Under the pieces are notes generated by a model. It was not told the DNA's origin and ran no database searches. It was given only the letters and a program-made list of their open reading frames with translations. From NCBI GenBank assembly GCA_944387755.1, contig CALXGC010000169.1, forward strand, positions 1 through 15,489: DNA of 15,489 nt, given 5' to 3'. A program made the translations under genes and the position numbers. Shown here piece after piece: positions 1-7,385 of this stretch. Source of the stretch: an uncultured Oscillospiraceae bacterium. GTDB taxonomy: Bacteria; Bacillota_A; Clostridia; Oscillospirales; Oscillospiraceae. How positions within the stretch are numbered: position 1 is the first letter of the stretch; the number at the start of each line of letters is the position of its first letter.

Positions 1-161
1 ATGGTGGCGGGGTTGGAGTTGACCAGCACCACCTCGATGCCCTCTTCCTTCAGGGCGCGGCAGGCCTGGGTGCCGGCGTAGTCGAACTCGGCGGCCTGGC
101 CGATGACGATGGGGCCGGAGCCCAGCATCAAAACCTTCTTAATATTCGGATCCTTCGGCAT
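1..161 (-). CDS. carB: Carbamoyl phosphate synthase large subunit, N-terminal fragment (cut by window edge)
   Basis: First 53 codons of the large (synthetase) subunit, which makes carbamoyl phosphate from ammonia delivered by CarA, bicarbonate and two ATP, for pyrimidine and arginine synthesis. The visible N-terminus ([20 protein letters not shown], then [10 protein letters not shown]) is the family's standard opening, including the glycine-rich loop GSGPIVIGQ of the first pre-ATP-grasp fold. The rest lies outside the window. The ATG at 161-159 shares its first base with the carA stop codon (TAATG). A GGAGG ribosome site 9 bases upstream lies inside the end of carA, so translation of the two subunits is probably coupled. 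Identification is firm although only about 5% of the usual length of around 1070 residues is present. Confidence 0.96.
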   Translation of the reverse strand, partial: MPKDPNIKKVLMLGSGPIVIGQAAEFDYAGTQACRALKEEGIEVVLVNSNPAT

Positions 162-1243
162 TACTTGTCACCTCCCATAGACGCCACAAAGCGGTTGAAC
201 AGATACTCAGTGTCCCGCGGGCCGGCGTTGGCCTCCGGGTGGAACTGCGTGGTAAAGCAGTTGGGGCGCTTATAGTGCAGGCCCTCGCAGGTGCCGTCGT
301 TGACGTTTACGTGGGACACCTCAGCCACCGCCGGGTCCACGGAGTCGGAGAGCACCATATAGCCGTGGTTCTGGCTGGTGATGAACACCCGGCCCTTCTC
401 CAGGTCCCGGACGGGGTGGTTGCCGCCCCGGTGGCCGTAGGCCAGGCGTCCGGTCCTGGCGCCGGTGGCCAGGGCCAGAAGCTGGTGGCCCAGGCACACG
501 CCGAAGAGGGGGATGTCGCTGTCATAGAGCTTCTTCAGCTCGGCGATGATGGAGGTATTCTCCGCCGGGTCGCCGGGGCCGTTGGAGAGCATCACGCCGT
601 CAAAGCCGCCGGAGAGCACCTCCTGGGCGGTGGTGAAGGCGGGCAGGGCCGTCACGGTGCAGCCCCGGCGGCGCAGGCATTCAATCATGTGCTGTTTGAC
701 GCCGTAGTCCATCATGGCCACGCGGTGCTTCTCCTCCCCGTAGGCGGGGAAGACCTCCGGAGCGCTGCGGGTGACGCGGGCCACGGTGTCCGTCACCTTG
801 TACTCCTTCAGGCGCTGGAGCACGTCGGCCACATTAAAATGCTCCGCGCAGGTGATCATGCCGTTCATGCTCCCCTGACTGCGGAGTATTTTGGTGAGAG
901 CACGGGTGTCCACATCCTGAATGCCGGTGATGTCATGCTCTTTCAGATAGGAGCCCAGGTCGCCCTCACAGCGGAAGTTGCTGCCCCGGGGGGAGAGGTG
1001 GCGGACCACAAAGGCCTCTACCCAGGGGCGTCTGGACTCGTTGTCCTCGTGGTTGACGCCATAGTTGCCGATGAGGGGGTAGGACATTACCACACCCTGT
1101 CCGGCGTAGGAGGGATCGGTCAGAATCTCCTGGTACCCGGTCATGGAGGTGTTAAAGACCATCTCGCATACCCGGTCGGAGGTGCTGCCGATGCTGGTCC
1201 CGGAAAATACGCTTCCGTTGGCCAGAATCAAAGTCGCTTTCAT
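161..1243 (-). CDS. carA: Carbamoyl phosphate synthase small (glutaminase) subunit
   Basis: Glutamine amidotransferase subunit: hydrolyses glutamine and channels ammonia to CarB. It is 360 residues from ATG, the normal length. The N-terminal half is the CarA-specific domain ([22 protein letters not shown], residues about 10-46). The C-terminal half is a class I glutaminase with nucleophile Cys250 in [16 protein letters not shown] near 270, SQNHGY near 290, and catalytic His335 and Glu337 in QFHPEA. The catalytic triad is complete. An in-frame TTG lies directly before the ATG (1246-1244). I prefer the ATG, but the nearest purine-rich site (GGAAGG, about 16 bases upstream) is weak for both, so the start is uncertain by one codon. 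carB follows with a 1-base overlap. The promoter is at 1321-1349. The gene could serve pyrimidine or arginine synthesis, and no neighbouring pyr or arg gene decides between them. Confidence 0.97.
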   Translation of the reverse strand: MKATLILANGSVFSGTSIGSTSDRVCEMVFNTSMTGYQEILTDPSYAGQGVVMSYPLIGNYGVNHEDNESRRPWVEAFVVRHLSPRGSNFRCEGDLGSYLKEHDITGIQDVDTRALTKILRSQGSMNGMITCAEHFNVADVLQRLKEYKVTDTVARVTRSAPEVFPAYGEEKHRVAMMDYGVKQHMIECLRRRGCTVTALPAFTTAQEVLSGGFDGVMLSNGPGDPAENTSIIAELKKLYDSDIPLFGVCLGHQLLALATGARTGRLAYGHRGGNHPVRDLEKGRVFITSQNHGYMVLSDSVDPAVAEVSHVNVNDGTCEGLHYKRPNCFTTQFHPEANAGPRDTEYLFNRFVASMGGDK

Positions 1244-1320
1244 CAATTTTCTTACACGCCCTTCCGTTCCAGTTCACCGCTACAGTTCAGTTTGTACCAG
1301 CGCACAAAATGTTTCAAGAT

Positions 1321-1349
1321 ATTGTATCGGAAAACTTTCCGCTTTGCAA
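1321..1349 (-). promoter_or_regulatory. Promoter of carAB
   Basis: Read on the minus strand: TTGCAA (1349-1344), 17-base spacer, TACAAT (1326-1321). Transcription would start near 1314, giving a leader of about 70 bases before carA. The leader shows no terminator hairpin with a T-run, so I see no PyrR-type attenuator. Confidence 0.65.
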
Positions 1350-1480
1350 GGGGGAGACTCCTCTTTTTTCATAAAACTTTTTGCCGGAGGGAGGGGGACG
1401 GCAGGATAAATTCCCCAGAAAGGGGCAAGACTGATAGAGCCGGCCCGCGGGCGCGGCAACGCTGGGGAGGGGGGAGCGCC

Positions 1481-2170
1481 GTGTTTACCGGATTTGTCCG
1501 CGCTGTCATTTTGTACCTGCTGATCATTGCCGGAGTCCGTCTGATGGGGAAGCGCCAGGTGGGGGAGCTGGAGCCCTCGGAGCTGGTGCTCTCCCTGATC
1601 ATCGCCGACCTGGCCGCCGTGCCCATGCAGGATTTCGGCATTCCGCTGCTGGCAGGGGTGATTCCGATTCTCACACTGCTGGCGCTGACCATGCTGCTGT
1701 CGGTGCTTACCATGAAGAGCCTGGGCTTTCGGGCGCTGCTGTGCGGCCGGCCCAGCGTGGTCATCCGCCGGGGGGAGATCGACCAGGGGGAGATGCGCCG
1801 CAACCGCCTGACGGTGGACGAGCTGCTGGAGGAGCTGCGCTCCCAGGGCTATGCCAGCCCGGCGGGGGTGGCCTATGCCATTCTGGAGACCAACGGCCAG
1901 CTCTCCGTCCTCCCGTGGGAGCGGGAGTCGCCCCCCAGACAGGGCCAGCTGGGCCTGGAGGTCCGGGAGAGGGGACTGCCTCTGGTGCTCATCAGCGACG
2001 GGCGCCTGCTGTCCCAAAATTTGGCCGCCAGCGGATACGGCGAGAACTGGCTGAAGGAGCAGCTTCGCCGGCAGGGCTTTCAGGCGGAGGAGATTTTTCT
2101 CATGACGGTGGACGAGGCCGGCGGGATTTACCTGGCCCCGAAGCAGGCGGCGGAGGAGGGAGAGGCATGA
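1481..2170 (+). CDS. DUF421 (YetF-like) membrane protein
   Basis: 229-residue integral membrane protein of the DUF421 family (Bacillus YetF/YkjA/YdfS type), whose function is not settled. Hydrophobic segments lie at about 4-21, 35-48 and 56-78. Between them is the family signature GKRQVGELEPSEL followed by LIIADLAAVPMQ (residues 23-50). The C-terminal half (about 84-215) is the soluble YetF-type domain, with GRPSVVIRRGEI, LTVDELLEELRSQGY and LPLVLISDGRLL. The GTG start is chosen because GGAGGGGGG lies just upstream and the protein then begins where the family does. The reading frame is open far upstream, antisense to carA, but that stretch is not DUF421-like. Its last bases overlap the next gene's start (ATGA), so the pair is one operon. 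A role in the cell envelope or in sporulation is only a guess. Confidence 0.85.
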   Translation: MFTGFVRAVILYLLIIAGVRLMGKRQVGELEPSELVLSLIIADLAAVPMQDFGIPLLAGVIPILTLLALTMLLSVLTMKSLGFRALLCGRPSVVIRRGEIDQGEMRRNRLTVDELLEELRSQGYASPAGVAYAILETNGQLSVLPWERESPPRQGQLGLEVRERGLPLVLISDGRLLSQNLAASGYGENWLKEQLRRQGFQAEEIFLMTVDEAGGIYLAPKQAAEEGEA

Positions 2171-2547
2171 GACGTCTTTGGATTGCGGCGGCCATTCTGG
2201 CGGCGCTGGCGGCGGCCTGTCTGGGAAACGCCTGGTACGCGGCGCAGTTCACCCAGGGGCTTACGGTCCGCCTGGAGCGGGCCCAGGGTCTGGCTGCCCA
2301 GGGCGACTGGGAGGGGGCCGCCGCCCTGAGCGGCGAGGCCTTCCGGCGCTGGCAGGACCGCGGGTTTTACCTTCACGTCCTCATGCGCCACAGCGACGCC
2401 GACCAGATTTTCCGCTCCTTCCGGACCCTGGAGCAGTACCTGGCCCTGGAGGAGCCCGGCCAGTACGCCGCCGCCAACGCGGACCTCATCGCCCAGCTGG
2501 AGCTTTTAAGCGAGATGGAACAGCCGTCGTGGAAGAATATCCTGTAA
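2167..2547 (+). CDS. DUF4363 family protein
   Basis: 126-residue protein with one N-terminal hydrophobic segment (about 4-24) that could be a signal anchor, followed by a helical domain facing outwards. It matches DUF4363 in layout: HSDADQIFRSFRTLEQYLALEE (residues about 75-96) and a C-terminus with QLELLSEMEQPSWKNIL (110-126). The start ATG overlaps the DUF421 stop (ATGA). DUF421 and DUF4363 genes commonly sit together in Clostridia, which supports a functional pair. The biochemical role is unknown. A terminator follows at 2593. Confidence 0.8.
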   Translation: MRRLWIAAAILAALAAACLGNAWYAAQFTQGLTVRLERAQGLAAQGDWEGAAALSGEAFRRWQDRGFYLHVLMRHSDADQIFRSFRTLEQYLALEEPGQYAAANADLIAQLELLSEMEQPSWKNIL

Positions 2548-2592
2548 CCCCGACCCCAGGGCGACGCCGGCATAAATCGTTTTGTCCCAAAA

Positions 2593-2616
2593 GCCCGAAG
2601 CCGGGCGTTCTTTTTT
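2593..2616 (+). terminator. Terminator of the DUF421-DUF4363 operon
   Basis: Short GC stem GCCCG (2593-2597), loop AAGC, CGGGC (2602-2606), then GTTC and six T (2611-2616). A simple rho-independent terminator. Confidence 0.75.
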
Positions 2617-2638
2617 GTGAACCTATCCGAAATCGGGT

Positions 2639-2669
2639 TTGGGCCTATCAATTCCGCGCAGACTATGAT
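2639..2669 (+). promoter_or_regulatory. Possible promoter of the flavodiiron gene
   Basis: TATGAT at 2664-2669 is a good -10 in an AT-richer patch. The best -35 is TTGGGC at 2639-2644 with a long 19-base spacer, so the call is tentative. It lies after the preceding terminator, so the gene needs its own promoter here. Confidence 0.35.
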
Positions 2670-2715
2670 AAGATAAGTTCAGTTCCCCAACCTACTTAGA
2701 AAAGAGGTTTTATCT

Positions 2716-4065
2716 ATGTACTGTGTCCGCAACGTCACCGAGGACCTGCTTTGGATCGGCGGCAACGACCGCCAGCACCCCCTGTTTGAGAGCGCCCACC
2801 CCGTGCCCAGAGGGATGTCCTTCAACTCCTATCTGCTGCTGGATGAGAAGACCGTCCTGTTTGACACCGTGGACCGGGCCGTTCAGACCCAGTTCTTTGA
2901 GAATCTGGACTATGCCCTGGGAGGGCGGAAGCTGGACTATGTGTTCGTCCACCACATGGAGCCCGACCACGCCGCCACCCTGGGGGACGTGATGCTCCGC
3001 CACCCGGAGGCCGTCATTGTCTGCAACGGCAAGTCCCTGAACATGATCCGCCAGTTCCACGCCACCGATCCCCGCAAAGTGAAGCTGGTCAACGAGGGGG
3101 ACGCCCTCTCCACCGGAAAACACACGTTTACCTTCGTCAACGCCCCCATGGTCCACTGGCCGGAGGTGATGGTGAGCTACGACTCCACCGACAAGATTCT
3201 CTTCTCCGCCGACGCCTTCGGGACCTTCGGCGCCCTCAACGGCATTCTGTTTGCCGACGAGGTGAACTTCGACCGGGATTGGCTGGACGAGGCCCGGCGG
3301 TACTACGCCAACATTGTGGGCAAGTACGGCCCCCAGGTCCAGGCCCTGCTGAAGAAGGCCGCCGGCCTGGATATCCAGATGATCTGCCCCCTCCACGGCC
3401 CCGTGTGGCGGAAGGACCTGGGCTACATTCTGGAGAAGTACGCCAAGTGGGCCGCCTATGAGCCGGAGGTCCAGGGGGTGCTCATCGCCTTCGCCTCCGT
3501 CTACGGCGGCACGGAGACGGCGGCCAACATCCTGGCCTGCCGCCTGGCGGAGCTGGGCGTCCCGGTGGAGATGTACGACGTGTCTGTGACCCACTGCTCC
3601 TATGTGCTGTCCGAGGCCTTTAAGTACAGCCACATCGTCTTTGCCTCCACCACCTATAACAACGGCATCTTCGTCACCATGGAGAACCTGCTCCGCGACA
3701 TCGCCCACCACGCCCTGCGGAACCGGAAGGCGGCCCTCATTCAGAACGGTTCCTGGGCCCCCGCCAGCGGAAAGCTCATGGGCGAAATTCTGGGCGGCAT
3801 GAAGAATGTGGAGCTGCTGGAGGCCCCCGTCACCCTGAAGTCCACCCTGGCCGCCGGACAGGACCAGGAGCTGGAGGCCCTGGCCAGAGCCCTGGCCGCC
3901 TCCGTCCGGGGCGAGGAGCCCGCCGGGGAGCCTCAGCCGGCCGCCAAGCCCAGGGGCTTTGTGTGCAAAATCTGCGGCTTTGTGTACGAGTCCGATACGC
4001 TGCCGGAGGATTTCATCTGCCCCATCTGCCGCCGCCCGGCCAGCGAATTCGAGCCGCTGGCCTGA
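2716..4065 (+). CDS. Flavodiiron protein (FprA-type) with C-terminal short rubredoxin-like domain
   Basis: 449-residue cytoplasmic oxygen and/or NO reductase that protects anaerobes. Domain order: metallo-beta-lactamase-like diiron domain (about 1-250), flavodoxin-like FMN domain (about 253-395), and a rubredoxin-like knuckle (414-449). All expected diiron ligands are visible: His80, Glu82, Asp84 and His85 in HMEPDH, His147 in MVHWPE, Asp166 in SADAFG, and His227 in CPLHGPVW. The FMN phosphate loop is SVYGGTETA (261-269). The tail has Cys417/Cys420 (CKICG) and Cys435/Cys438 (CPIC), a one-iron site that could pass electrons to FMN. At about 36 residues the tail is shorter than free rubredoxin (about 52) and lacks the middle loop. 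The site AGAGG lies 8 bases before the ATG. It is monocistronic, with a strong terminator at 4080. Whether O2 or NO is the main substrate cannot be read from sequence. Confidence 0.93.
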   Translation: MYCVRNVTEDLLWIGGNDRQHPLFESAHPVPRGMSFNSYLLLDEKTVLFDTVDRAVQTQFFENLDYALGGRKLDYVFVHHMEPDHAATLGDVMLRHPEAVIVCNGKSLNMIRQFHATDPRKVKLVNEGDALSTGKHTFTFVNAPMVHWPEVMVSYDSTDKILFSADAFGTFGALNGILFADEVNFDRDWLDEARRYYANIVGKYGPQVQALLKKAAGLDIQMICPLHGPVWRKDLGYILEKYAKWAAYEPEVQGVLIAFASVYGGTETAANILACRLAELGVPVEMYDVSVTHCSYVLSEAFKYSHIVFASTTYNNGIFVTMENLLRDIAHHALRNRKAALIQNGSWAPASGKLMGEILGGMKNVELLEAPVTLKSTLAAGQDQELEALARALAASVRGEEPAGEPQPAAKPRGFVCKICGFVYESDTLPEDFICPICRRPASEFEPLA

Positions 4066-4079
4066 GCCGGAAAACAACC

Positions 4080-4121
4080 AGCGGGAGTCCCAGGCTGGAC
4101 AGCCTGGAGCTCCCGCTTTTT
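4080..4121 (+). terminator. Strong terminator after the flavodiiron gene
   Basis: Long hairpin: AGCGGGAG (4080-4087) pairs with CTCCCGCT (4110-4117), and inside it CCAGGCT pairs with AGCCTGG around a GGAC loop. A T-run follows (4117-4121). It lies between convergent genes and may also help end the minus-strand gene at 4142. Confidence 0.88.
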
Positions 4122-4141
4122 ATATGGACAGGCGCGGCGCT

Positions 4142-5395
4142 TCAGGGCGCCAGCACCTGATTGCCCCGGTCCGGCACAATATTTCGGGTGTGGCGGATCT
4201 CCTCCCACACGGTGGTTCTCTTAAAGAGACAGCCCACGGTGAGAGGGGCCCAGCTCAGCAGAAAGAGCCAGTAGACGCACAGCGCCGGAAGCAGCCGCCT
4301 GTCCCACTTCTCCTCCGCGGCCAGCACCAGCACCGCCGACAGGGTGGCTCCCAGCGCCGCCAGCAGCAGATTGCCCGCCGCATACCCCAGACACAGGGCG
4401 GGGGAGAAGCTCCCCGGATGGACAAAGCCCGCCGCCAGCCCGGCCACGGCCAGGCTGGCCAGGGCCGCCGCCTGATAGGCGGGAACCAGCATGGTGGCCC
4501 CCATGTCCGCCAGCCCCAGGGAGGGCCGCTCCCGAAAGCCGCGGGCCAGCTGGGGCAGCCAGCCGCCCGCCACCTGAAGGGTGCCGCTGGTCCAGCGGCG
4601 GCGCTGCTTCAGGGACTCCCGGAAGGTGAGGGGCTGCTCGTCATAGGTGACGGCACCGGGGACCCAGGCGATGGGGATTCCCGCCTGCGCGCATTGGACG
4701 GACATCTCCAGGTCCTCGCTGATGCTCCGGGTGCGCCAGCCGCCGATTTTCTCCAGGGCGGTGGCGGAGATCATAAAGCCCGTCCCGCCCAGCAGGGCGG
4801 ACAGACCCAGGCCGGCCTTCCCACCGTTGTGAAACCGGTCCATCATCCAGTAATAGATGGAGCAGCAGCCGGCGGCGGGGCTGTCCCAGGGATTTTTGCT
4901 GTCCCGATAGCCCTGCGCCGCCTGCACCCCCGCGCAGCAGGCGTTGTTCATCTCCGCCAGAAATGCGGGATGAACCACATTGTCCGCGTCAAAAATACAA
5001 AAGGCGTCATAGCCCCGGTCCTTCAGCCGGTCATAGGCAAAGCCCATCGCGTCCCCCTTGCACCGCACAGGGACGGTGCACTCCAGCACGTTTGCCCCAA
5101 AGGCGCGGGCGGCGCGGGCGGTGTTGTCGGTGCAGTTGTTGGGAATGACCCAGATGTCGTACAGCTCCGGCGGATAGGCCTGGGCCAGCAGGCTGTTGAT
5201 CAGCGCCCCGATCACCAGCTCCTCGTTCCGGGCGGCAATCAGCACGGCAAACCGGGTGCGGGCCGGCTGCCGGCCGAAGTGGGCGGGCCGCCGCCAGGAC
5301 ATCAGCCCGGTGAGCAGATAGTACCCGCCCCACACCGCCATGACCGCGCTGAGCGTCCCCGCCGTCCCCATCAGAAGATGGACCATCCATTCCAT
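4142..5395 (-). CDS. Membrane-bound family 2 glycosyltransferase (processive type)
   Basis: 417-residue membrane glycosyltransferase resembling cellulose/hyaluronan/poly-GlcNAc synthases. It has an N-terminal membrane segment (about 7-32), a cytoplasmic GT-A catalytic domain (about 47-275), and C-terminal membrane segments (about 298-325, 333-358, 366-391). Visible motifs: VLIAARNEE (51-59), the metal and nucleotide-sugar site FDADN (Asp136, Asp138), SEDLE with the likely general base Asp228, and QRRRW (264-268), the QxxRW motif of processive enzymes. The start is the ATG at 5395-5393, preceded by AAGGAGG at 8 bases; an upstream in-frame start at 5434 has no such site. It stands alone, without an export partner, deacetylase or PilZ domain, so the sugar and product are unknown. 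A role in an exopolysaccharide or glycolipid is inferred. Confidence 0.88.
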   Translation of the reverse strand: MEWMVHLLMGTAGTLSAVMAVWGGYYLLTGLMSWRRPAHFGRQPARTRFAVLIAARNEELVIGALINSLLAQAYPPELYDIWVIPNNCTDNTARAARAFGANVLECTVPVRCKGDAMGFAYDRLKDRGYDAFCIFDADNVVHPAFLAEMNNACCAGVQAAQGYRDSKNPWDSPAAGCCSIYYWMMDRFHNGGKAGLGLSALLGGTGFMISATALEKIGGWRTRSISEDLEMSVQCAQAGIPIAWVPGAVTYDEQPLTFRESLKQRRRWTSGTLQVAGGWLPQLARGFRERPSLGLADMGATMLVPAYQAAALASLAVAGLAAGFVHPGSFSPALCLGYAAGNLLLAALGATLSAVLVLAAEEKWDRRLLPALCVYWLFLLSWAPLTVGCLFKRTTVWEEIRHTRNIVPDRGNQVLAP

Positions 5396-5549
5396 GCAAA
5401 TTCCCTCCTTTTCCGGATGGGATAAGCATATCAAAGGATTGTTAAGGTTCTTCTGGGGGCTTTATTAAGTTTCGCATAAAATTTTCTTAAGGAATTTCCG
5501 GCGGCCGTTCTGTTTTTGTTGGGCGGAGCGAATTTTCGGGCCTGTTTAA

Positions 5550-5578
5550 TTGACGGAACTGCGCTGGTTTGGTATACT
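5550..5578 (+). promoter_or_regulatory. Promoter of the quaternary amine ABC transporter operon
   Basis: TTGACG (5550-5555), exact 17-base spacer, TATACT (5573-5578), close to consensus. The start point would be near 5585, leaving a leader of about 55 bases before the first gene. Confidence 0.8.
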
Positions 5579-5639
5579 GTATTTGTGCATTTTTGCTGTG
5601 CGGCCCGGCGCCGCGCCATTTTTCAAGGAGGTGCCCCAT

Positions 5640-6752
5640 TTGCTTCGCTTTGAACATGTTTCCCTGTCTTACGGCAGCCAGAAAATTCTGGACGACCTGT
5701 CCTTCGAGATTCAGGAGGGCCAGATGGCGGTCCTGATTGGACCGTCCGGCTGCGGCAAGACCACCACGCTGAAGATGATTAACCGCCTGATTGAACCGAC
5801 CTCCGGCAAGATCTACCTCAACGGCGAGGACATCACGGCCAAGGATAAGGTGGAGCTGCGCCGCCACATTGGCTATGTCATTCAGCAGATCGGCCTGTTC
5901 CCCAATATGACCGTGGCGCAGAATATCTGCGTGGTGCCCACTCTGCTGAAATACCCCAAGAGCGAGTGCGACCGGATTGTCCGGGAGCTGCTGGAGATGG
6001 TCAATCTGCCCTATGAACAGTACGCCCACAAGTACCCCTCGGAGATGTCCGGCGGGCAGCAGCAGCGCATCGGCATCCTGCGGGCGCTGGCCGCCTCGCC
6101 CCCCATCGTCCTGATGGACGAGCCCTTCTCCGCCCTGGACCCCATGACCCGCCGCTCCCTTCAGCAGGAGGTGCGCTCCCTCCAGCAGAAGCTCAACAAG
6201 ACCTTCGTCTTTGTCACCCACGACATGGAGGAGGCTCTGGATCTGGCCGACGTCATTATCTTTATGGACCACGGAAACATCGTCCAGATGGCCCCTCCGG
6301 AGGAGATGCTGGCCCACCCCGCCAGCGGCCAGATCCAGGACTTTCTCGGCAAGTTTATCGACGTCCAGACCCCCAAGGAGCTCACCGCCGCCGACTTTAT
6401 GCGCCAGGGGGTGTCCACCGTCTCCGCCGACCGGGGCGTCAACGAGTGCGTCAGCAAAATGCAGCGCCGCAACGTGGACACGCTGATTGTGGTGGACGGT
6501 CAGGACCGCTATCAGGGCACGGTGTCCATTGCGGACATCCGGCTCACCGGCCATGTGGTCAAGACCATTGAGCCCCTGATCCGCTGCAACACCCCCACCG
6601 TCCATACCACGGACAAGGCCAAGGACTGCTTTGACCTGCTGATCTCCAGCGGCGCGCCCTACCTCATCGTCCTGGACGGGGAGGAGAAGGTGGACGGCCT
6701 GATCACCAAGACCAGCATGACCTCCGCCATGGCGGAACAACTGTGGGGGTGA
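5640..6752 (+). CDS. opuCA: Glycine betaine/choline/carnitine ABC transporter ATPase with CBS domains
   Basis: 370-residue ATPase of the OpuCA/ProV type that powers uptake of quaternary amines. ABC motifs: Walker A GPSGCGKTT (34-42), Q-loop IQQIGLF (81-87), signature SGGQQQR (137-143), Walker B IVLMDE (156-161), switch His194. Residues about 250-366 form two CBS repeats (GVSTVSADRGVNECV..., then NTPTVHTTDKAKDCF...), which in this family sense ionic strength or cyclic di-AMP; which of these applies here is not visible. The start is TTG at 5640, with AAGGAGGT seven bases upstream; no ATG or GTG near the N-terminus fits as well. First gene of a three-gene operon. The substrate within the quaternary amine group cannot be fixed. 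The symbol is by similarity of type, not a proven orthologue. Confidence 0.9.
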   Translation: MLRFEHVSLSYGSQKILDDLSFEIQEGQMAVLIGPSGCGKTTTLKMINRLIEPTSGKIYLNGEDITAKDKVELRRHIGYVIQQIGLFPNMTVAQNICVVPTLLKYPKSECDRIVRELLEMVNLPYEQYAHKYPSEMSGGQQQRIGILRALAASPPIVLMDEPFSALDPMTRRSLQQEVRSLQQKLNKTFVFVTHDMEEALDLADVIIFMDHGNIVQMAPPEEMLAHPASGQIQDFLGKFIDVQTPKELTAADFMRQGVSTVSADRGVNECVSKMQRRNVDTLIVVDGQDRYQGTVSIADIRLTGHVVKTIEPLIRCNTPTVHTTDKAKDCFDLLISSGAPYLIVLDGEEKVDGLITKTSMTSAMAEQLWG

Positions 6753-6758
6753 AAGGCT

Positions 6759-7385
6759 TTGACGATCCACGAGCTTCCTGCCAAGCTGATGCAGCATCTG
6801 TTCTTTACCGCCGTTCCGGTGGCCATGGGCTTTGCGCTGGGGGTGCTCATCGGCATCCTCCTCTCCCGAAAGCCTAAGCTCTCCGGCGTTGTCCTGCCCA
6901 TTCTTTCGGTGTTCAACACCATTCCCGGCATTGTGTTCATCGGCCTGCTGGTCCTCTTCTGGGGCGCCCAGCCGGCCACGGTGCTGGTGGCTCTGGGGGT
7001 GTACGCCACGTTCCCTGTGCTGAAAAATACCTACGCCGGCCTGGTGTCGGTGGACCAGCAGTATATTGAGGCCGCCAAGGGCTGCGGCATGAGCGCAATG
7101 CAGAGCCTCCTCCGGGTGGAGCTGCCTCTGGCTCTGCCTACCATCATCGGCGGACTGCGCATGTCCACCGTGTACACCGTCAGCTGGGCTGTGCTGGCCT
7201 CCATGATTGGCGGCGGCGGCCTGGGGGACTTCATCTACGCCGGCCTCTCCTCCAGCAACAACGGCCTCATCCTCATGGGCGCCATCCCCGCCGCCCTGCT
7301 GGCCTTTGTGCTGGGCTCCCTGGTGGACGCCCTCCAGCGCCGGGTGGTTCCCAAGGGAATGCAGAAGGGAGGCGGCAACACATGA
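6759..7385 (+). CDS. opuCB: Quaternary amine ABC transporter permease (stand-alone)
   Basis: 208-residue inner-membrane permease of the OpuCB/ProW fold. About five to six hydrophobic segments lie at 15-35, 43-68, 71-90, 128-150 and 168-190. The cytoplasmic EAA loop that docks on the ATPase is clear at 104-127 (EAAKGCGMSAMQSLLRVELP), followed by IGGGGLGDFIYAG. Start TTG at 6759, six bases after the upstream stop, with a GGGGGTGAAAGG purine run as ribosome site. The first in-frame ATG (codon 11) would clip the N-terminus. Its stop overlaps the next ATG (ATGA), so the two permeases are probably made in step and form a heterodimer. Confidence 0.88.
   Translation: MTIHELPAKLMQHLFFTAVPVAMGFALGVLIGILLSRKPKLSGVVLPILSVFNTIPGIVFIGLLVLFWGAQPATVLVALGVYATFPVLKNTYAGLVSVDQQYIEAAKGCGMSAMQSLLRVELPLALPTIIGGLRMSTVYTVSWAVLASMIGGGGLGDFIYAGLSSSNNGLILMGAIPAALLAFVLGSLVDALQRRVVPKGMQKGGGNT

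Noticed and set aside
1244..1314. PyrR or T-box style attenuator in the carA leader
   Set aside because: The leader is only about 70 bases and has no hairpin followed by a T-run.
239..1480. Long open frame on plus, antisense to carA and in frame with the DUF421 gene
   Set aside because: It results from GC-rich third positions opposite a real gene. The translation is low-complexity Gly/Ala/His/Val, carA is certain, and DUF421 has its own start and ribosome site at 1481.
2710..4077. 455-codon minus-strand frame opposite the flavodiiron gene
   Set aside because: Shadow frame rich in Gly, Val, His and Gln with no domain. The plus-strand protein has every catalytic ligand.
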